Of a stretch of DNA of 64,000 nucleotides, positions 1-8,326 are shown in pieces. Position numbers and translations under genes: made by a program. Origin of the DNA: Ruegeria arenilitoris (lineage in GTDB: Bacteria > Pseudomonadota > Alphaproteobacteria > Rhodobacterales > Rhodobacteraceae); the NCBI RefSeq assembly GCF_013035315.1, contig NZ_WQHP01000005.1, positions 72,001 through 136,000 on the forward strand, read 5' to 3'. The notes beneath the pieces are model-generated. The model made no database searches. It was not told where the DNA came from and saw only the letters and a program-made list of their open reading frames with translations. Numbering within the stretch: position 1 is the stretch's first letter; each line of letters starts with the position of its first letter.

Positions 1-1
1 G

Positions 2-205
2 TCCTTCGCCCATCCCGAGTGGGAGGTGCGTTTTGACATGGACAAAGCCGCCGCAACAGCGTCGCGCCGCAATGTGCTGGGTATGCTGGCTGCCGACAAG
101 GTTCCGATGATTGGCTATCACATGCCGTTCCCGGCAGCCGGGTATGTAGAAACCCGTGGCGATGGTTTCCGTTTTGTCCCGGTCAGCTATCAGATGATGG
201 GCTGA
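2..205 (+). CDS. MBL-fold metallo-hydrolase, C-terminal end (partial)
   Basis: An open frame enters from the left edge and ends at TGA 203-205, leaving 67 residues. The segment has a D-K-A-A-A-T-A-S-R-R helix, then a strand leading to the HMPFPAAGYV motif near residues 39-48. This layout is typical of the last part of metallo-beta-lactamase-fold hydrolases, where the late histidine completes the second metal site. The N-terminal HxHxDH motif would lie outside the window, so substrate and subclass cannot be judged. It converges on the FAD oxidoreductase with only four bases between the stops. The family call rests on this tail only. Confidence 0.6.
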   Translation, partial: SFAHPEWEVRFDMDKAAATASRRNVLGMLAADKVPMIGYHMPFPAAGYVETRGDGFRFVPVSYQMMG

Positions 206-209
206 CGCC

Positions 210-1538
210 TTAGTAACCCGCGTCCGGCCGCACTTTCGACCCGTCCGAGAATCTGGACAGGCGAAAGGCGGTCGGATCGACACACGGCGCGGTCTCGCAC
301 ACCAGATCGGCCATCAATCGCCCCGCCCCGGGTCCGATACCAAAGCCGTGGCCCGAGAATCCGGTTGCGATGAACATCCCCGAAATCTCATCAACCGCCG
401 AGATGACCGGGACCGCGTCCGGTGTGACATCGATCATTCCAGCCCAGCTTTGCACGATCTCGGCCTGATCCAGCGCCGGGAAACCCTTTCGCGCGTGAGC
501 CCAAGCCCGTCTCAGCGCTTTGGCGGATGGCTCTGGGTCCAAAACGCGGCAGTGTTCGAAGGGCGTGACGTCAGTCGGCAGCCATGACCGGTCCTGCCCG
601 GCTTCAATCGACCAGCGCTTGGATAGGCGGAACCGCAAAGACCTCCATTCCTGTCGAAACGCGGGCAGAAACTGCCGCGCAAGCCGGAAACTATCCGGCA
701 CAATGTCGACCGTGTTTTCATGTCCGGATGCAATCGTATAGCCGCCATCGGCCCTTTTTCGGATAGCAAAATCGTCCGACCACAGAGCGGTTTCCGGTCC
801 TTGCACAGGCGACGTGCGCAGAACTGTGTTCAGGACCTTGAGTTGCGGCAGCTCTATCCCTGCATTTCCGGCGAACAAGCGGGACCATGCGCCCCCCGCC
901 AGCACGACACGAGCGCAAGAGACCCGGCCGCGTTCGGTAAAGACTCCTGTGATATGACCGTTTTGAACATCGACGCTGCGCACAGCGCAGTTGGTCATTA
1001 CACACGCGCCTTTGTCGCGCGCCGCTTCGGCTATAGCCGGAGCTGCCCATTGCGGCTCGGCCCGCCCGTCCCTCGGCATGTGCAATGCCGTCTTCAAGCG
1101 GGTCTGGTTACCTGGTAACAAATCGTCCAGCGCGGCGCCCGAAAGCATCTGCGCGCCGGTTTGCATGCCCTCGACATTGCGCATCCAGCGCTCAAGATTG
1201 TTCTGATCGCGCGCACCTGATGCGCCGAAAAGAATACCAGACCGCGTGAATCCGGTTTTGCGGCCAATGCGCTGGTCGAGGTCTTGCCAAACACGATGCG
1301 ATTCCACCATCAACGGAATTTCACGCGGGTCCCGCAGCCCCAATCGCACCCAACCCCAATTTCTGGAACTCTGCTCGCCTGCAATCTGCCCCTTTTCGCA
1401 TAGCAGAACCGATGCGCCGCGTTCGGATAGTTCCAAAGCCGTCGAGGCACCAATGATTCCCCCGCCAATGACGACGACGTCCACGGCCTTGGGCAGATGC
1501 AGGTCAGGTTCTACGGGGGTTGGCTTGGGGCCGGGCAT
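210..1538 (-). CDS. FAD-dependent amine/amino-acid oxidoreductase (DadA-like)
   Basis: A protein of 442 residues with a dinucleotide-binding GGGIIG at residues 25-30 and the DAO-fold signature that follows (CEKGQIAGEQSSRNWGWVR, about 48-66). The C-terminal FAD-binding stretch ATGFSGHGFGIGPG lies near 395-408. Members of this DadA/glycine oxidase superfamily oxidise the amine carbon of amino acids or N-methylated amines, passing electrons to oxygen or a quinone. The SRNWGWVR variant is common in a Rhodobacteraceae group of uncharacterised members, so the substrate is unknown. It appears monocistronic. The start at GTG/ATG 1538 fits the family, with a short leader before the Rossmann strand. 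Confidence 0.85.
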   Translation of the reverse strand: MPGPKPTPVEPDLHLPKAVDVVVIGGGIIGASTALELSERGASVLLCEKGQIAGEQSSRNWGWVRLGLRDPREIPLMVESHRVWQDLDQRIGRKTGFTRSGILFGASGARDQNNLERWMRNVEGMQTGAQMLSGAALDDLLPGNQTRLKTALHMPRDGRAEPQWAAPAIAEAARDKGACVMTNCAVRSVDVQNGHITGVFTERGRVSCARVVLAGGAWSRLFAGNAGIELPQLKVLNTVLRTSPVQGPETALWSDDFAIRKRADGGYTIASGHENTVDIVPDSFRLARQFLPAFRQEWRSLRFRLSKRWSIEAGQDRSWLPTDVTPFEHCRVLDPEPSAKALRRAWAHARKGFPALDQAEIVQSWAGMIDVTPDAVPVISAVDEISGMFIATGFSGHGFGIGPGAGRLMADLVCETAPCVDPTAFRLSRFSDGSKVRPDAGY

Positions 1539-1645
1539 CTGCCGCTCTTACTTCATTGCTTGGACCGCAATGAATGCGTGCTATCCGCCCTTAAGCAACA
1601 CGTCGCAGGGCACGCAGATCACAATTTTCAAAAGATGTGTCCATA

Positions 1646-1667
1646 GTGCCAGATTGATCCCTGGCAC
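1646..1667 (-). terminator. hairpin downstream of the small minus-strand gene
   Basis: GTGCCAG at 1646-1652 and CTGGCAC at 1661-1667 form a perfect 7-bp stem with an 8-base loop. It lies 25-46 bases past the stop of the gene ending at 1692, where a terminator would be expected. There is no T-run on either side, so intrinsic termination is uncertain. Confidence 0.35.
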
Positions 1668-1691
1668 CATTCATTTTCCCTGATCAGAAGG

Positions 1692-1976
1692 TCAGGCAGC
1701 TCCGCAAAGCTCGGCCCATTTCTGGCGCAACGTAGCTGCCAGACCGGCCTCTTGAGCAGAGATATCTTCGTTCATGCTTTCCTGGGAAGGTAGCTCAGGC
1801 AGACCCGCTGCAGTTGCTGGTTCTTCCTGCGGCTTTGGCTGCTTGGTCGGCTGTTCAGCCCCCAGCAGATCGGCAATTGCGGAATCAAGCTTGCCTTCGT
1901 CCAGTTCGTGTCCCTCAGACTCCATGGTTTTCCACGGCAATGGCGAGTGGAGAGACCTGTCGTATTGCTCACGCAT
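1692..1976 (-). CDS. small acidic protein of unknown function
   Basis: 94 residues if started at ATG 1976; a GTG two codons upstream (1982) is the alternative. I do not recognise a family. The middle (about residues 20-60) is rich in Glu, Pro, Gln and Lys and looks unstructured. The ends are more helical: LDSAIADLLGAE near 29-40, and LAATLRQKWAELCGAA at the C-terminus. There is no signal peptide or membrane segment. A GGTG stretch lies 6-9 bases before the ATG. Coding potential is plausible but unproven; the opposite-strand frames over the same DNA look less protein-like. Confidence 0.45.
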   Translation of the reverse strand: MREQYDRSLHSPLPWKTMESEGHELDEGKLDSAIADLLGAEQPTKQPKPQEEPATAAGLPELPSQESMNEDISAQEAGLAATLRQKWAELCGAA

Positions 1977-2259
1977 TTTCACACCAAATCGTTAACACAG
2001 ACACCCAATTAATGACGCGTCACATAAAGAGCCCGGCCGAAATAACGAGCTAACCTAAAATGCGCCGCATCTGCCCCACTTGAGGCGGCAATTAAGCTAA
2101 AATGTGGCAGAAAAATGTCGTGATTTCAAGCCCATTGGGCATCGCTGCGCGAATCAAACCGACCATTGTCTCCGCAACGGAACCAATACGGGGTCAGTCA
2201 GGTTAATTCCTGAATCTTAGAAACCATGTGGCGACGCCAAAAACTCGGGCGGAATCGAC

Positions 2260-3918
2260 TTAGGTGCGATCTCGCCAACGGTTCACAATCGGGTATCTGC
2301 GGTCCAGCCAGAAGGCGCGGCTGGTCAATCGGGTTCCAGGGGCGGACTGAAACCGTTTGTACTCGCTGATGTAGATCAGATGCTCGACTCGGCGGGCCAC
2401 ATCCGCATCGAAACCTGCTGCCTCGCAATCCGCGATCGAGCCTTCCTGATCCACCAGGATTTCCAGAATGGCATCCAGCTCGGGATAGTCCGGCAGACTG
2501 TCGCTGTCTTTTTGATCTTCTCGCAGTTCAGCACTGGGCGGCTTGTCGATCACCGAAGGTCGGATCACCTCGCCCCCTGGCCCCATCATCCAGTCGCGGT
2601 GATTGGCGTTGCGCCAGCGGCAGGTTTCAAACACGCGCGTTTTGTACAGGTCCTTGATCGGATTGTAGCCGCCATTCATATCGCCATAGATGGTTGCGTA
2701 CCCAACCGCGACCTCGGATTTGTTGCCTGTGGTCAGCAGCATTTCACCAAATTTGTTCGACAGCGCCATCAGTAGCAGGCCGCGCAAGCGCGACTGAATG
2801 TTTTCTTCGGTCAGATCCTCGTCTCGCCCCGCAAACAGAGGCGCAAGGGTTTGGGTCACGGCAGCACGGCTGTCCGAGATCGGCACATAATCGTAGTGCA
2901 CACCCAGCGCCTTGGCGACAGCTTCGGCATCGTCCAGAGAGGCTTGGCTGGTGTATTCCGACGGCAGCATGATACAACGTACGTTGTCCGCACCGATTGC
3001 ATCCACCGCGATGGCCGCGACCAGCGCCGAGTCCACACCCCCGGACAGCCCCAACAGCGCCTTTTTGAACCCGGTTTTGCCCATATAATCGCGCAGGGAT
3101 TGAACCATTGCGCGATAGTCCTGCTCCCATTCGTCGGGTTGCGGTACAATATCGGCCGGGACGATGCGCCAGCCGTCATTTCCGCGCTCAAGGTCTACAT
3201 GCGCGACAGCCTCGTCAAAGACGGGCATGCGGAACGCCATTTCTCCGCCGGGGTTCAGACCGAAGGTGGCACCATCAAAGACCTGATCGTCCTGCCCGCC
3301 CACCATGTTCAGATAGATCAGCGGTAGGCCCGTCTCGACCACCCGGGCGACCATGTGGTTCAGGCGAACATCGTACTTGTCGCGAAAGTAAGGCGAGCCA
3401 TTCGGGATCAACAGAAACTCGGCGCCTGTTTCCTCCAAAGTTTCAGCGACATCCGGGTGCCAACTGTCTTCGCAGATCGGGCTGCCGATCCGGGAGTTGC
3501 CGACCGAATAGGGCCCGCCCAGCGGACCGGCGTCATACAAGCGCACCTCGTCAAACACGGTTTCGTTCGGCAGATGATGCTTCAGCACTTTGCTGCTGAT
3601 ACGGCCTCCCTTGAGGATCAGGTAAGCATTATACAGCTTGTCGCCCTCGACCCATGGCCCGCCAATTGCGATGGCTGGTCCATCGGCACAATCCTCGGCC
3701 AGTTGCTGAACCGCCGCCATCGCTGCCCGATGGAACACGGGCTTCATGATCAGGTCCTGAGTGTTGTAACCGGTGATAAACATTTCCGGAAAGGCCACCA
3801 GATCGGCGCCGGCGTCTTGCCCCTGTTTCCACGCTGCACGCGCTTTGGCCGCGTTGCCTTGGATGTCCCCAACGGTGGGGTTCAGTTGCGCCAGAGTAAT
3901 GCGGAAACGGTCGGCCAT
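2260..3918 (-). CDS. nadE: NAD+ synthase, glutamine-dependent
   Basis: 552 residues, the length of two-domain NadE enzymes. Residues 1 to about 245 are a nitrilase-fold glutaminase with the triad E45 (FPEMFITGYN), K113 (KHHLPNET) and C149 (SPICEDSW). Residues about 270-552 are the ATP-pyrophosphatase synthetase domain with the P-loop LSGGVDSA at 291-298. The enzyme hydrolyses glutamine and channels ammonia to amidate deamido-NAD+, the last step of NAD synthesis, in the cytosol. All catalytic residues I can check are present. It is transcribed divergently from the MORN gene. Confidence 0.95.
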   Translation of the reverse strand: MADRFRITLAQLNPTVGDIQGNAAKARAAWKQGQDAGADLVAFPEMFITGYNTQDLIMKPVFHRAAMAAVQQLAEDCADGPAIAIGGPWVEGDKLYNAYLILKGGRISSKVLKHHLPNETVFDEVRLYDAGPLGGPYSVGNSRIGSPICEDSWHPDVAETLEETGAEFLLIPNGSPYFRDKYDVRLNHMVARVVETGLPLIYLNMVGGQDDQVFDGATFGLNPGGEMAFRMPVFDEAVAHVDLERGNDGWRIVPADIVPQPDEWEQDYRAMVQSLRDYMGKTGFKKALLGLSGGVDSALVAAIAVDAIGADNVRCIMLPSEYTSQASLDDAEAVAKALGVHYDYVPISDSRAAVTQTLAPLFAGRDEDLTEENIQSRLRGLLLMALSNKFGEMLLTTGNKSEVAVGYATIYGDMNGGYNPIKDLYKTRVFETCRWRNANHRDWMMGPGGEVIRPSVIDKPPSAELREDQKDSDSLPDYPELDAILEILVDQEGSIADCEAAGFDADVARRVEHLIYISEYKRFQSAPGTRLTSRAFWLDRRYPIVNRWRDRT

Positions 3919-4067
3919 GCTGCCCTCTTGCCCTCGTCAGTCCTATTGCCATTTAGCAGATCGCACCGCGAGTAAAAGGCAAATGCGGCAAAACACGTTG
4001 CTCTGTCCGCACGGGTATCTTAGTTTTGCGCGAACAAGTCATAAACCTGGGCAAAGCAGGAACAACC

Positions 4068-5525
4068 ATGAACGCATTCCGCATTTCTTTTGCCGTAACG
4101 GCGTTGGCATTGCTGGCCACATCCGGCTTTGCGCAAGACGGGCAGGTGATCGTTGCGGATGATGACGTCGGCGGCGTGTACGAAGGCACTTTCCTAAACG
4201 GCCTGCGCCATGGCGAAGGCACCTACCGCCTGCCCAACGGGTTCGAATATGTCGGCGAATGGGTCGAAGGCGAGATTCAGGGCAAGGGCATCGCGCGGTA
4301 CGTCAACGGCTCGGTCTATGAAGGGATGTTCGCTCAGGGCCAGCCCGAGGGTCAGGGCAAGATTATTTATCCCGATGGCGGCAGCTATGAAGGTGAATGG
4401 GCAGACGGATCAATCAACGGAACCGGAGTCGCAAAATACACGAACGGCGTCCGGTACGAGGGCGGCTTCAAGGACGCGCGCTATCACGGCAAAGGCATTC
4501 TTACCGATCCCAGCGGGTACACCTACGAAGGCGACTGGGTGGATGGCGTCAAGCACGGCACCGGCAAAATCACCTCGGCGCAGGGCAGTGTTTATGAAGG
4601 CGACATCAAGGACGGCCTGCGCGATGGTCAGGGCACCCTGACTGTCCCGGATGGCATGACCTATACCGGCACATGGTCTCAGGACCGCATGACCGGCAAG
4701 GGCCGCTTGCTGCAAGCCAATGGCGATCTGTACGAAGGGGACCTGGTTGATGGCCGCCGTCAGGGCACGGGCAAGGCCACATACGCCAATGGCGCGACCT
4801 ACGAGGGCGAATATGCCGACGACAGGCGCCACGGCAAAGGGCGTTTCCTGGGTACCGACGGGTTTGACTATACCGGTGAATGGGTGGACGGTCAGATCGA
4901 AGGGCTGGGTGAGGTCACCTATCCCGACGGAGCGACCTACACCGGTGACTTCAGCGCCGATCTGCCCCACGGCAAGGGCGTCCAAACCTATCCAGACGGA
5001 ACGGTCTATGATGGCGAGTGGCAAGCTGGCATCTTCGAGGGGAATGGCAAGGCCACCTACCCCAATGGCGTTGTATATCAGGGCCAGTTCAAAAACGGCC
5101 TCAGCCACGGAAATGGCGTCCTGACCTTCGCAAACGGATACCGGTACGAGGGCGATTGGGTTGAAGGTGCGCGTCAAGGTCAGGGCAAAGCGACTTTTCC
5201 TGACGGCACCATCTATGAAGGCGCATTCAACGATGGGCAACGTCATGGCGAGGGCACCATCACCACACCGCGCGGCTTTAGCTATACCGGCGGTTGGGTC
5301 GAGGGCAAAATCAGCGGTCAAGGCGTGGCAACCTATGCCACTGGCGATGTCTACGAAGGCACATTTCTGGACAACAAGCGCCACGGCACCGGCACGATGC
5401 GCTATGCCAATGGTCAGGAAGAGACCGGCGTTTGGGAAAATGGCGTCTTGCCGCGCGAAAACGTGAGCGCGCCCGAAGAAAGCGATACCGAAGCCGTACC
5501 CGATACATCGGCTTCGGACGGCTGA
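4068..5525 (+). CDS. exported MORN-repeat protein
   Basis: I place the start at ATG 4068, which gives 485 residues beginning with a clean signal peptide (MNAFRISFAVTALALLATSG, cleavage near FAQ-DG). The longer frame from 4026 only adds non-signal residues. The mature protein is almost entirely MORN repeats of 23 residues, YEGxFxxGxxHGxGxxxxxxG, 18 good copies plus one decayed, followed by an acidic Ser/Thr tail of about 30 residues. Odd and even repeats differ: odd ones carry RHGEG/RHGKG, even ones a GxxxGxG turn, so the real unit is about 46 residues. MORN sheets bind lipid or proteins; the role here is unknown, probably periplasmic or surface scaffolding. Confidence 0.9.
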   Translation: MNAFRISFAVTALALLATSGFAQDGQVIVADDDVGGVYEGTFLNGLRHGEGTYRLPNGFEYVGEWVEGEIQGKGIARYVNGSVYEGMFAQGQPEGQGKIIYPDGGSYEGEWADGSINGTGVAKYTNGVRYEGGFKDARYHGKGILTDPSGYTYEGDWVDGVKHGTGKITSAQGSVYEGDIKDGLRDGQGTLTVPDGMTYTGTWSQDRMTGKGRLLQANGDLYEGDLVDGRRQGTGKATYANGATYEGEYADDRRHGKGRFLGTDGFDYTGEWVDGQIEGLGEVTYPDGATYTGDFSADLPHGKGVQTYPDGTVYDGEWQAGIFEGNGKATYPNGVVYQGQFKNGLSHGNGVLTFANGYRYEGDWVEGARQGQGKATFPDGTIYEGAFNDGQRHGEGTITTPRGFSYTGGWVEGKISGQGVATYATGDVYEGTFLDNKRHGTGTMRYANGQEETGVWENGVLPRENVSAPEESDTEAVPDTSASDG

Positions 5526-5529
5526 TCGC

Positions 5530-6195
5530 CTACCAAGGCACCGGTTTTCCGGCCCAGTCAAAAAACCCGCCCGTATCCTCGGGGCTAAGTGTTTCTGTGA
5601 CAGCCAGCAGGTTCCGGGCGGCCTCATCAGGCGCGACGGCGGGGTGTCGCCCGACATACTTCTGGGTAAAGGCCGTCTGCACCGTGCCCGGATGCAACGC
5701 AACGCAGATTGCCTGTTTGTGGGTTCGGGCCAGCTCGATCGCGGATGTATGGACGATCTGGTTTACCGCCGCCTTCGCTGCCCGGTAACTGATCCAACCG
5801 CCCAGACGATTGTCTCCAATCGACCCCACCCGCGCTGACAGCACCGCAAAAACGGCTCGACGGTCGCGCGGCAACAGGCGTGCGGCATGCCGCAATACCA
5901 GTGCTGGCCCGACCGCGTTCAGCGCAAACTGATCCATCATCGCCTGCGCTGACACCGACCGAATGGTTTTTTCGGGTGTTGCGCCATCAATCTCGAGCGC
6001 GCCGGAGGCAACGAGGATCAGATCAAACGGGCCGGGCAGGTTCGACAAGGCCTTATCAACGACCTCAGGATTGGTCAGATCAAAACCGTCCTGCGACCGC
6101 GACAGGCTGATGACAGTTACTGACTGCTGTTTCAGCCTTGCGGCAATTGCGCTGCCGATGCCACCTGACGCGCCGATGATAAGTGCCGTTTCCAT
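5530..6195 (-). CDS. SDR-family oxidoreductase (CsgA/C-factor-like)
   Basis: 221 residues from ATG 6195; an upstream frame to 6300 adds 35 residues that overlap the leuA leader region and look non-coding. The cofactor loop GASGGIG is at residues 8-14, the catalytic serine lies in LSARVGS, and the YRAAK motif supplies Tyr and Lys. The short length, with no C-terminal substrate extension, resembles C-factor-type SDRs, whose substrates are mostly unknown. It converges on the MORN gene with four bases between stops and is divergent from leuA. Confidence 0.85.
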   Translation of the reverse strand: METALIIGASGGIGSAIAARLKQQSVTVISLSRSQDGFDLTNPEVVDKALSNLPGPFDLILVASGALEIDGATPEKTIRSVSAQAMMDQFALNAVGPALVLRHAARLLPRDRRAVFAVLSARVGSIGDNRLGGWISYRAAKAAVNQIVHTSAIELARTHKQAICVALHPGTVQTAFTQKYVGRHPAVAPDEAARNLLAVTETLSPEDTGGFFDWAGKPVPW

Positions 6196-6299
6196 TCTGA
6201 CTGACCTAGCCGCTTGATCCGATCGATCAACACGGGCGCAAAAAAAGAATTCGTCATGCAGAGATGGCGAAAATTGGTTCTTTTCATTCCCGTCGCGCA

Positions 6300-6404
6300 A
6301 TGTATAACCTCATCCCCATGATCAACCGCGCAGATATCCTGATTGCCGACACCGCCCTTCGCGGTGCGTCTCTGCGTGGCCTACTGATCCTAATCCGCCT
6401 CTGA
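6300..6404 (+). CDS. leuA leader peptide
   Basis: A 34-codon open frame (ATG 6300, alternative ATG 6318, TGA 6402) lies 80 bases upstream of leuA. Its C-terminus is LRGLLILIRL, with six Leu and two Ile in the last fifteen codons. Two of the Leu codons are CTA, which is rare in this GC-rich DNA (CTA CTG ATC CTA ATC CGC CTC TGA). The last codons form part of the first hairpin of the attenuator. Branched-chain-rich leader peptides are a known control device for leu/ilv genes in proteobacteria: stalling at Leu codons when charged tRNA-Leu is scarce changes downstream RNA folding. No strong Shine-Dalgarno precedes either ATG, which lowers confidence. Confidence 0.6.
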   Translation: MYNLIPMINRADILIADTALRGASLRGLLILIRL

Positions 6405-6449
6405 GCGTGCCATCCGGCGCGCCCGCTCAGAGGAGGACGCCCGCGCGCC
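6398..6449 (+). promoter_or_regulatory. leuA attenuator: two mutually exclusive RNA hairpins
   Basis: Hairpin I pairs CCTCTGAGCG (6398-6407) with CGCTCAGAGG (6424-6433), a perfect 10-bp stem whose 5' arm contains the leader stop codon. Hairpin II pairs GGCGCGC (6416-6422) with GCGCGCC (6443-6449). The arms interleave, so only one can form at a time, as in classical attenuators. Hairpin II is followed by AAAAGGC and has no U-run, so whether it terminates on its own, needs Rho, or acts on translation is not clear. The leuA start is 34 bases further on. Confidence 0.6.
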
Positions 6450-6483
6450 AAAAGGCTTTAGGACAGACAAGAAAGAGATTCCC

Positions 6484-8052
6484 ATGACTAATGTGACCGA
6501 CCAAGACCGCGTCTTGATCTTTGACACCACCTTGCGCGACGGCGAGCAAAGTCCCGGCGCAACCATGACCCACGCCGAAAAGCTTGAGATTGCCGAGCTG
6601 CTGGACGACATGGGTGTCGACATTATTGAGGCTGGTTTCCCGATCGCTTCCGAAGGTGACTTCAAGGCCGTTTCCGAGATCGCCGAACGGTCAAAAAACA
6701 GCCGCATATGCGGGCTGGCCCGCGCCAACTTTGCAGATATCGACCGCTGCTGGGAGGCGGTGAAACACGCCAAGAAGAACCGTATTCACACCTTCATCGG
6801 CACCTCTCCGTTGCATCGCGCCATTCCGAACCTGACGCAGGACGAGATGGCCGACAAAATCCATGAAACGGTCACCCATGCGCGCAACCTGTGCGAAAAC
6901 GTGCAGTGGTCGCCGATGGATGCCACGCGGACCGAGTGGGACTACCTTTGCCGGGTGATCGAAATTGCGATCAAGGCCGGGGCGACCACGATCAACATCC
7001 CGGATACCGTGGGCTATACCGCTCCGATGGAATCTGCGGACCTGATCAGACGCCTGATCGAAACGGTCCCCGGCGCGGATGACGTCATCTTTGCCACCCA
7101 CTGCCATAACGACCTTGGCATGGCGACCGCGAACTCTCTGGCGGCTGTCGCCGGTGGTGCGCGCCAGATTGAATGTACAATCAATGGTCTGGGCGAACGG
7201 GCTGGCAATACGGCGCTGGAAGAGGTTGTGATGGCGCTGCGCACCCGCAATGACATCATGCCCTGGCATACTGGCATCGACACTACCAAGATCATGCATA
7301 TCTCGCGCCGGGTCGCGACTGTGTCGGGCTTTAACGTGCAGTTCAACAAGGCCATCGTCGGCAAGAACGCTTTTGCCCACGAAAGCGGCATCCACCAGGA
7401 TGGGATGCTGAAGAACCGCGAAAACTTCGAGATCATGCGACCCGAAGATATCGGCCTCTCGGGTACATCCCTGCCGCTCGGCAAACACTCGGGCCGCGCG
7501 GCGCTGCGCGACAAGCTGGAAACGCTGGGCTATGAGGTCGGCGACAACCAGCTCAAGGACATCTTCGTGCGGTTCAAGGATCTGGCCGACCGCAAGAAAG
7601 AGGTGTTCGACGACGACCTCATCGCGTTGATGACGTTGGATGAAGAGTACGACCACCTGCAACTGGTGTCGATGAAAGTCACCTGCGGTACAGGCGGTCA
7701 GGCGGAATCGACCGTCGAACTGGAAGTGGACGGCAAGGATATCATTGCTACCGAACACGGCGACGGTCCGGTTGACGCGACCTTCAAAGCCATCCGCGCG
7801 ATCTACCCGAACAAGGCGCATCTTCAGCTGTATCAGGTGCATGCGGTGACTGCGGGCACGGATGCACAAGCCACCGTTTCGGTGCGTTTGGAAGAGGACG
7901 GGATGATTGCAACCGGTCAATCAGCGAACACTGATACAGTCGTGGCTTCGGCCAAGGCCTATATCCACGCGCTGAACCGCCTGATCGTACGCCGCGAAAA
8001 AACCGGCCCCGGCGCAGACGCGCGCGAGATCAGCTACAAAGACCTGACCTGA
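6484..8052 (+). CDS. leuA: 2-isopropylmalate synthase
   Basis: 522 residues. The N-terminal TIM-barrel opens with FDTTLRDGEQSPGA (residues 10-23), which holds the metal and substrate Arg-Asp pair. The zinc histidines are in HCHNDLGMA near 204-212, followed by GLGERAGN. The C-terminal part (about 390-510) is the leucine-sensing regulatory domain. It condenses acetyl-CoA with 2-oxoisovalerate, the first committed step of leucine synthesis, and is normally feedback-inhibited by leucine. The length matches the proteobacterial LeuA type 1 family. The upstream leader and hairpins suggest a second, transcriptional level of leucine control. Confidence 0.97.
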   Translation: MTNVTDQDRVLIFDTTLRDGEQSPGATMTHAEKLEIAELLDDMGVDIIEAGFPIASEGDFKAVSEIAERSKNSRICGLARANFADIDRCWEAVKHAKKNRIHTFIGTSPLHRAIPNLTQDEMADKIHETVTHARNLCENVQWSPMDATRTEWDYLCRVIEIAIKAGATTINIPDTVGYTAPMESADLIRRLIETVPGADDVIFATHCHNDLGMATANSLAAVAGGARQIECTINGLGERAGNTALEEVVMALRTRNDIMPWHTGIDTTKIMHISRRVATVSGFNVQFNKAIVGKNAFAHESGIHQDGMLKNRENFEIMRPEDIGLSGTSLPLGKHSGRAALRDKLETLGYEVGDNQLKDIFVRFKDLADRKKEVFDDDLIALMTLDEEYDHLQLVSMKVTCGTGGQAESTVELEVDGKDIIATEHGDGPVDATFKAIRAIYPNKAHLQLYQVHAVTAGTDAQATVSVRLEEDGMIATGQSANTDTVVASAKAYIHALNRLIVRREKTGPGADAREISYKDLT

Positions 8053-8061
8053 TAGCGGATG

Positions 8062-8086
8062 GGGGCGGCACCCTGCGTGCCGTCCC
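8062..8086 (+). terminator. hairpin after leuA
   Basis: GGGGCGGCAC and GTGCCGTCCC form a 10-bp stem with one G-U pair and a 5-base loop, starting ten bases after the leuA stop. No U-run follows (TAAAACCC), so it may be Rho-assisted or an mRNA end-protecting stem. Confidence 0.5.
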
Positions 8087-8114
8087 TAAAACCCGCACCC
8101 CGCTGAACTGTGGG

Positions 8115-8143
8115 TTGCCATAACGGGCTTGCCTGCATAATCT
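8115..8143 (+). promoter_or_regulatory. sigma70-type promoter for the ABC-F transcript
   Basis: TTGCCA (8115-8120), a 17-base spacer and TAATCT (8138-8143). Transcription would start near 8150, giving a leader RNA of about 175 bases before the ABC-F start. This would place the leader peptide and the T-run hairpin inside the transcript. Called by eye. Confidence 0.45.
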
Positions 8144-8186
8144 GCCGCAAGGTTCACATTCAACAACGGGAGGGCAAGAGCTGAAC

Positions 8187-8252
8187 ATGCGTATCATCCG
8201 CCGACTTCAGCATGGTCCCCGTTTTGCCCTGCAGATCCGTTTGCAGGGCTGA
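8187..8252 (+). CDS. leader peptide upstream of ABC-F gene
   Basis: A 21-codon open frame (ATG 8187, TGA 8250) preceded by AAGAG about six bases before the ATG. The peptide begins MRIIRRLQ and ends ALQIRLQG: strongly basic, with five Arg and no acidic residue. Its last eight codons lie inside an RNA hairpin (8226-8249), and a T-run hairpin follows before the ABC-F start. Leader peptides in which drug-stalled ribosomes relieve termination are known for antibiotic-resistance ABC-F genes in Firmicutes. Whether this one works that way is inference, and I do not recognise the peptide. Confidence 0.55.
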   Translation: MRIIRRLQHGPRFALQIRLQG

Positions 8253-8310
8253 CCCGAGAACACCACCTTCATCGACGGTCTGCCCATAGCCGCGCCGCGG
8301 CCCTATTTTT
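8226..8310 (+). promoter_or_regulatory. attenuator ahead of the ABC-F gene
   Basis: Segment 1 GCCCTGCA (8226-8233) pairs perfectly with segment 2 TGCAGGGC (8242-8249). Segment 2 extended, GGGCTGACC (8246-8254), can instead pair with segment 3 GGTCTGCCC (8277-8285) with one mismatch. AGGGC (8245-8249) could also pair with GCCCT (8300-8304). The last hairpin uses ATAG (8286-8289) and CTAT (8303-8306) around an inner CC/GG pairing, and is followed directly by TTTTT (8306-8310): an intrinsic-terminator shape 17 bases before the ATG. Overlapping alternatives plus a translated leader are the hallmarks of ribosome-controlled attenuation. Confidence 0.6.
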
Positions 8311-8326
8311 ACGACCCGAGATACCT

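Noticed and set aside
4200-5450. Possible CRISPR or DNA tandem array
   Set aside because: Repeats follow the 69-base codon period of MORN units with diverged third positions; it is a protein repeat, not a DNA array with spacers.
4410-5702. 430-residue minus-strand frame
   Set aside because: It is the mirror of the MORN repeats; its own repetitive sequence follows from the repeated DNA, with no recognisable fold.
6691-7920. 409-residue minus-strand frame over leuA
   Set aside because: Antisense of leuA; long only because GC-rich codons lack stops on that frame.
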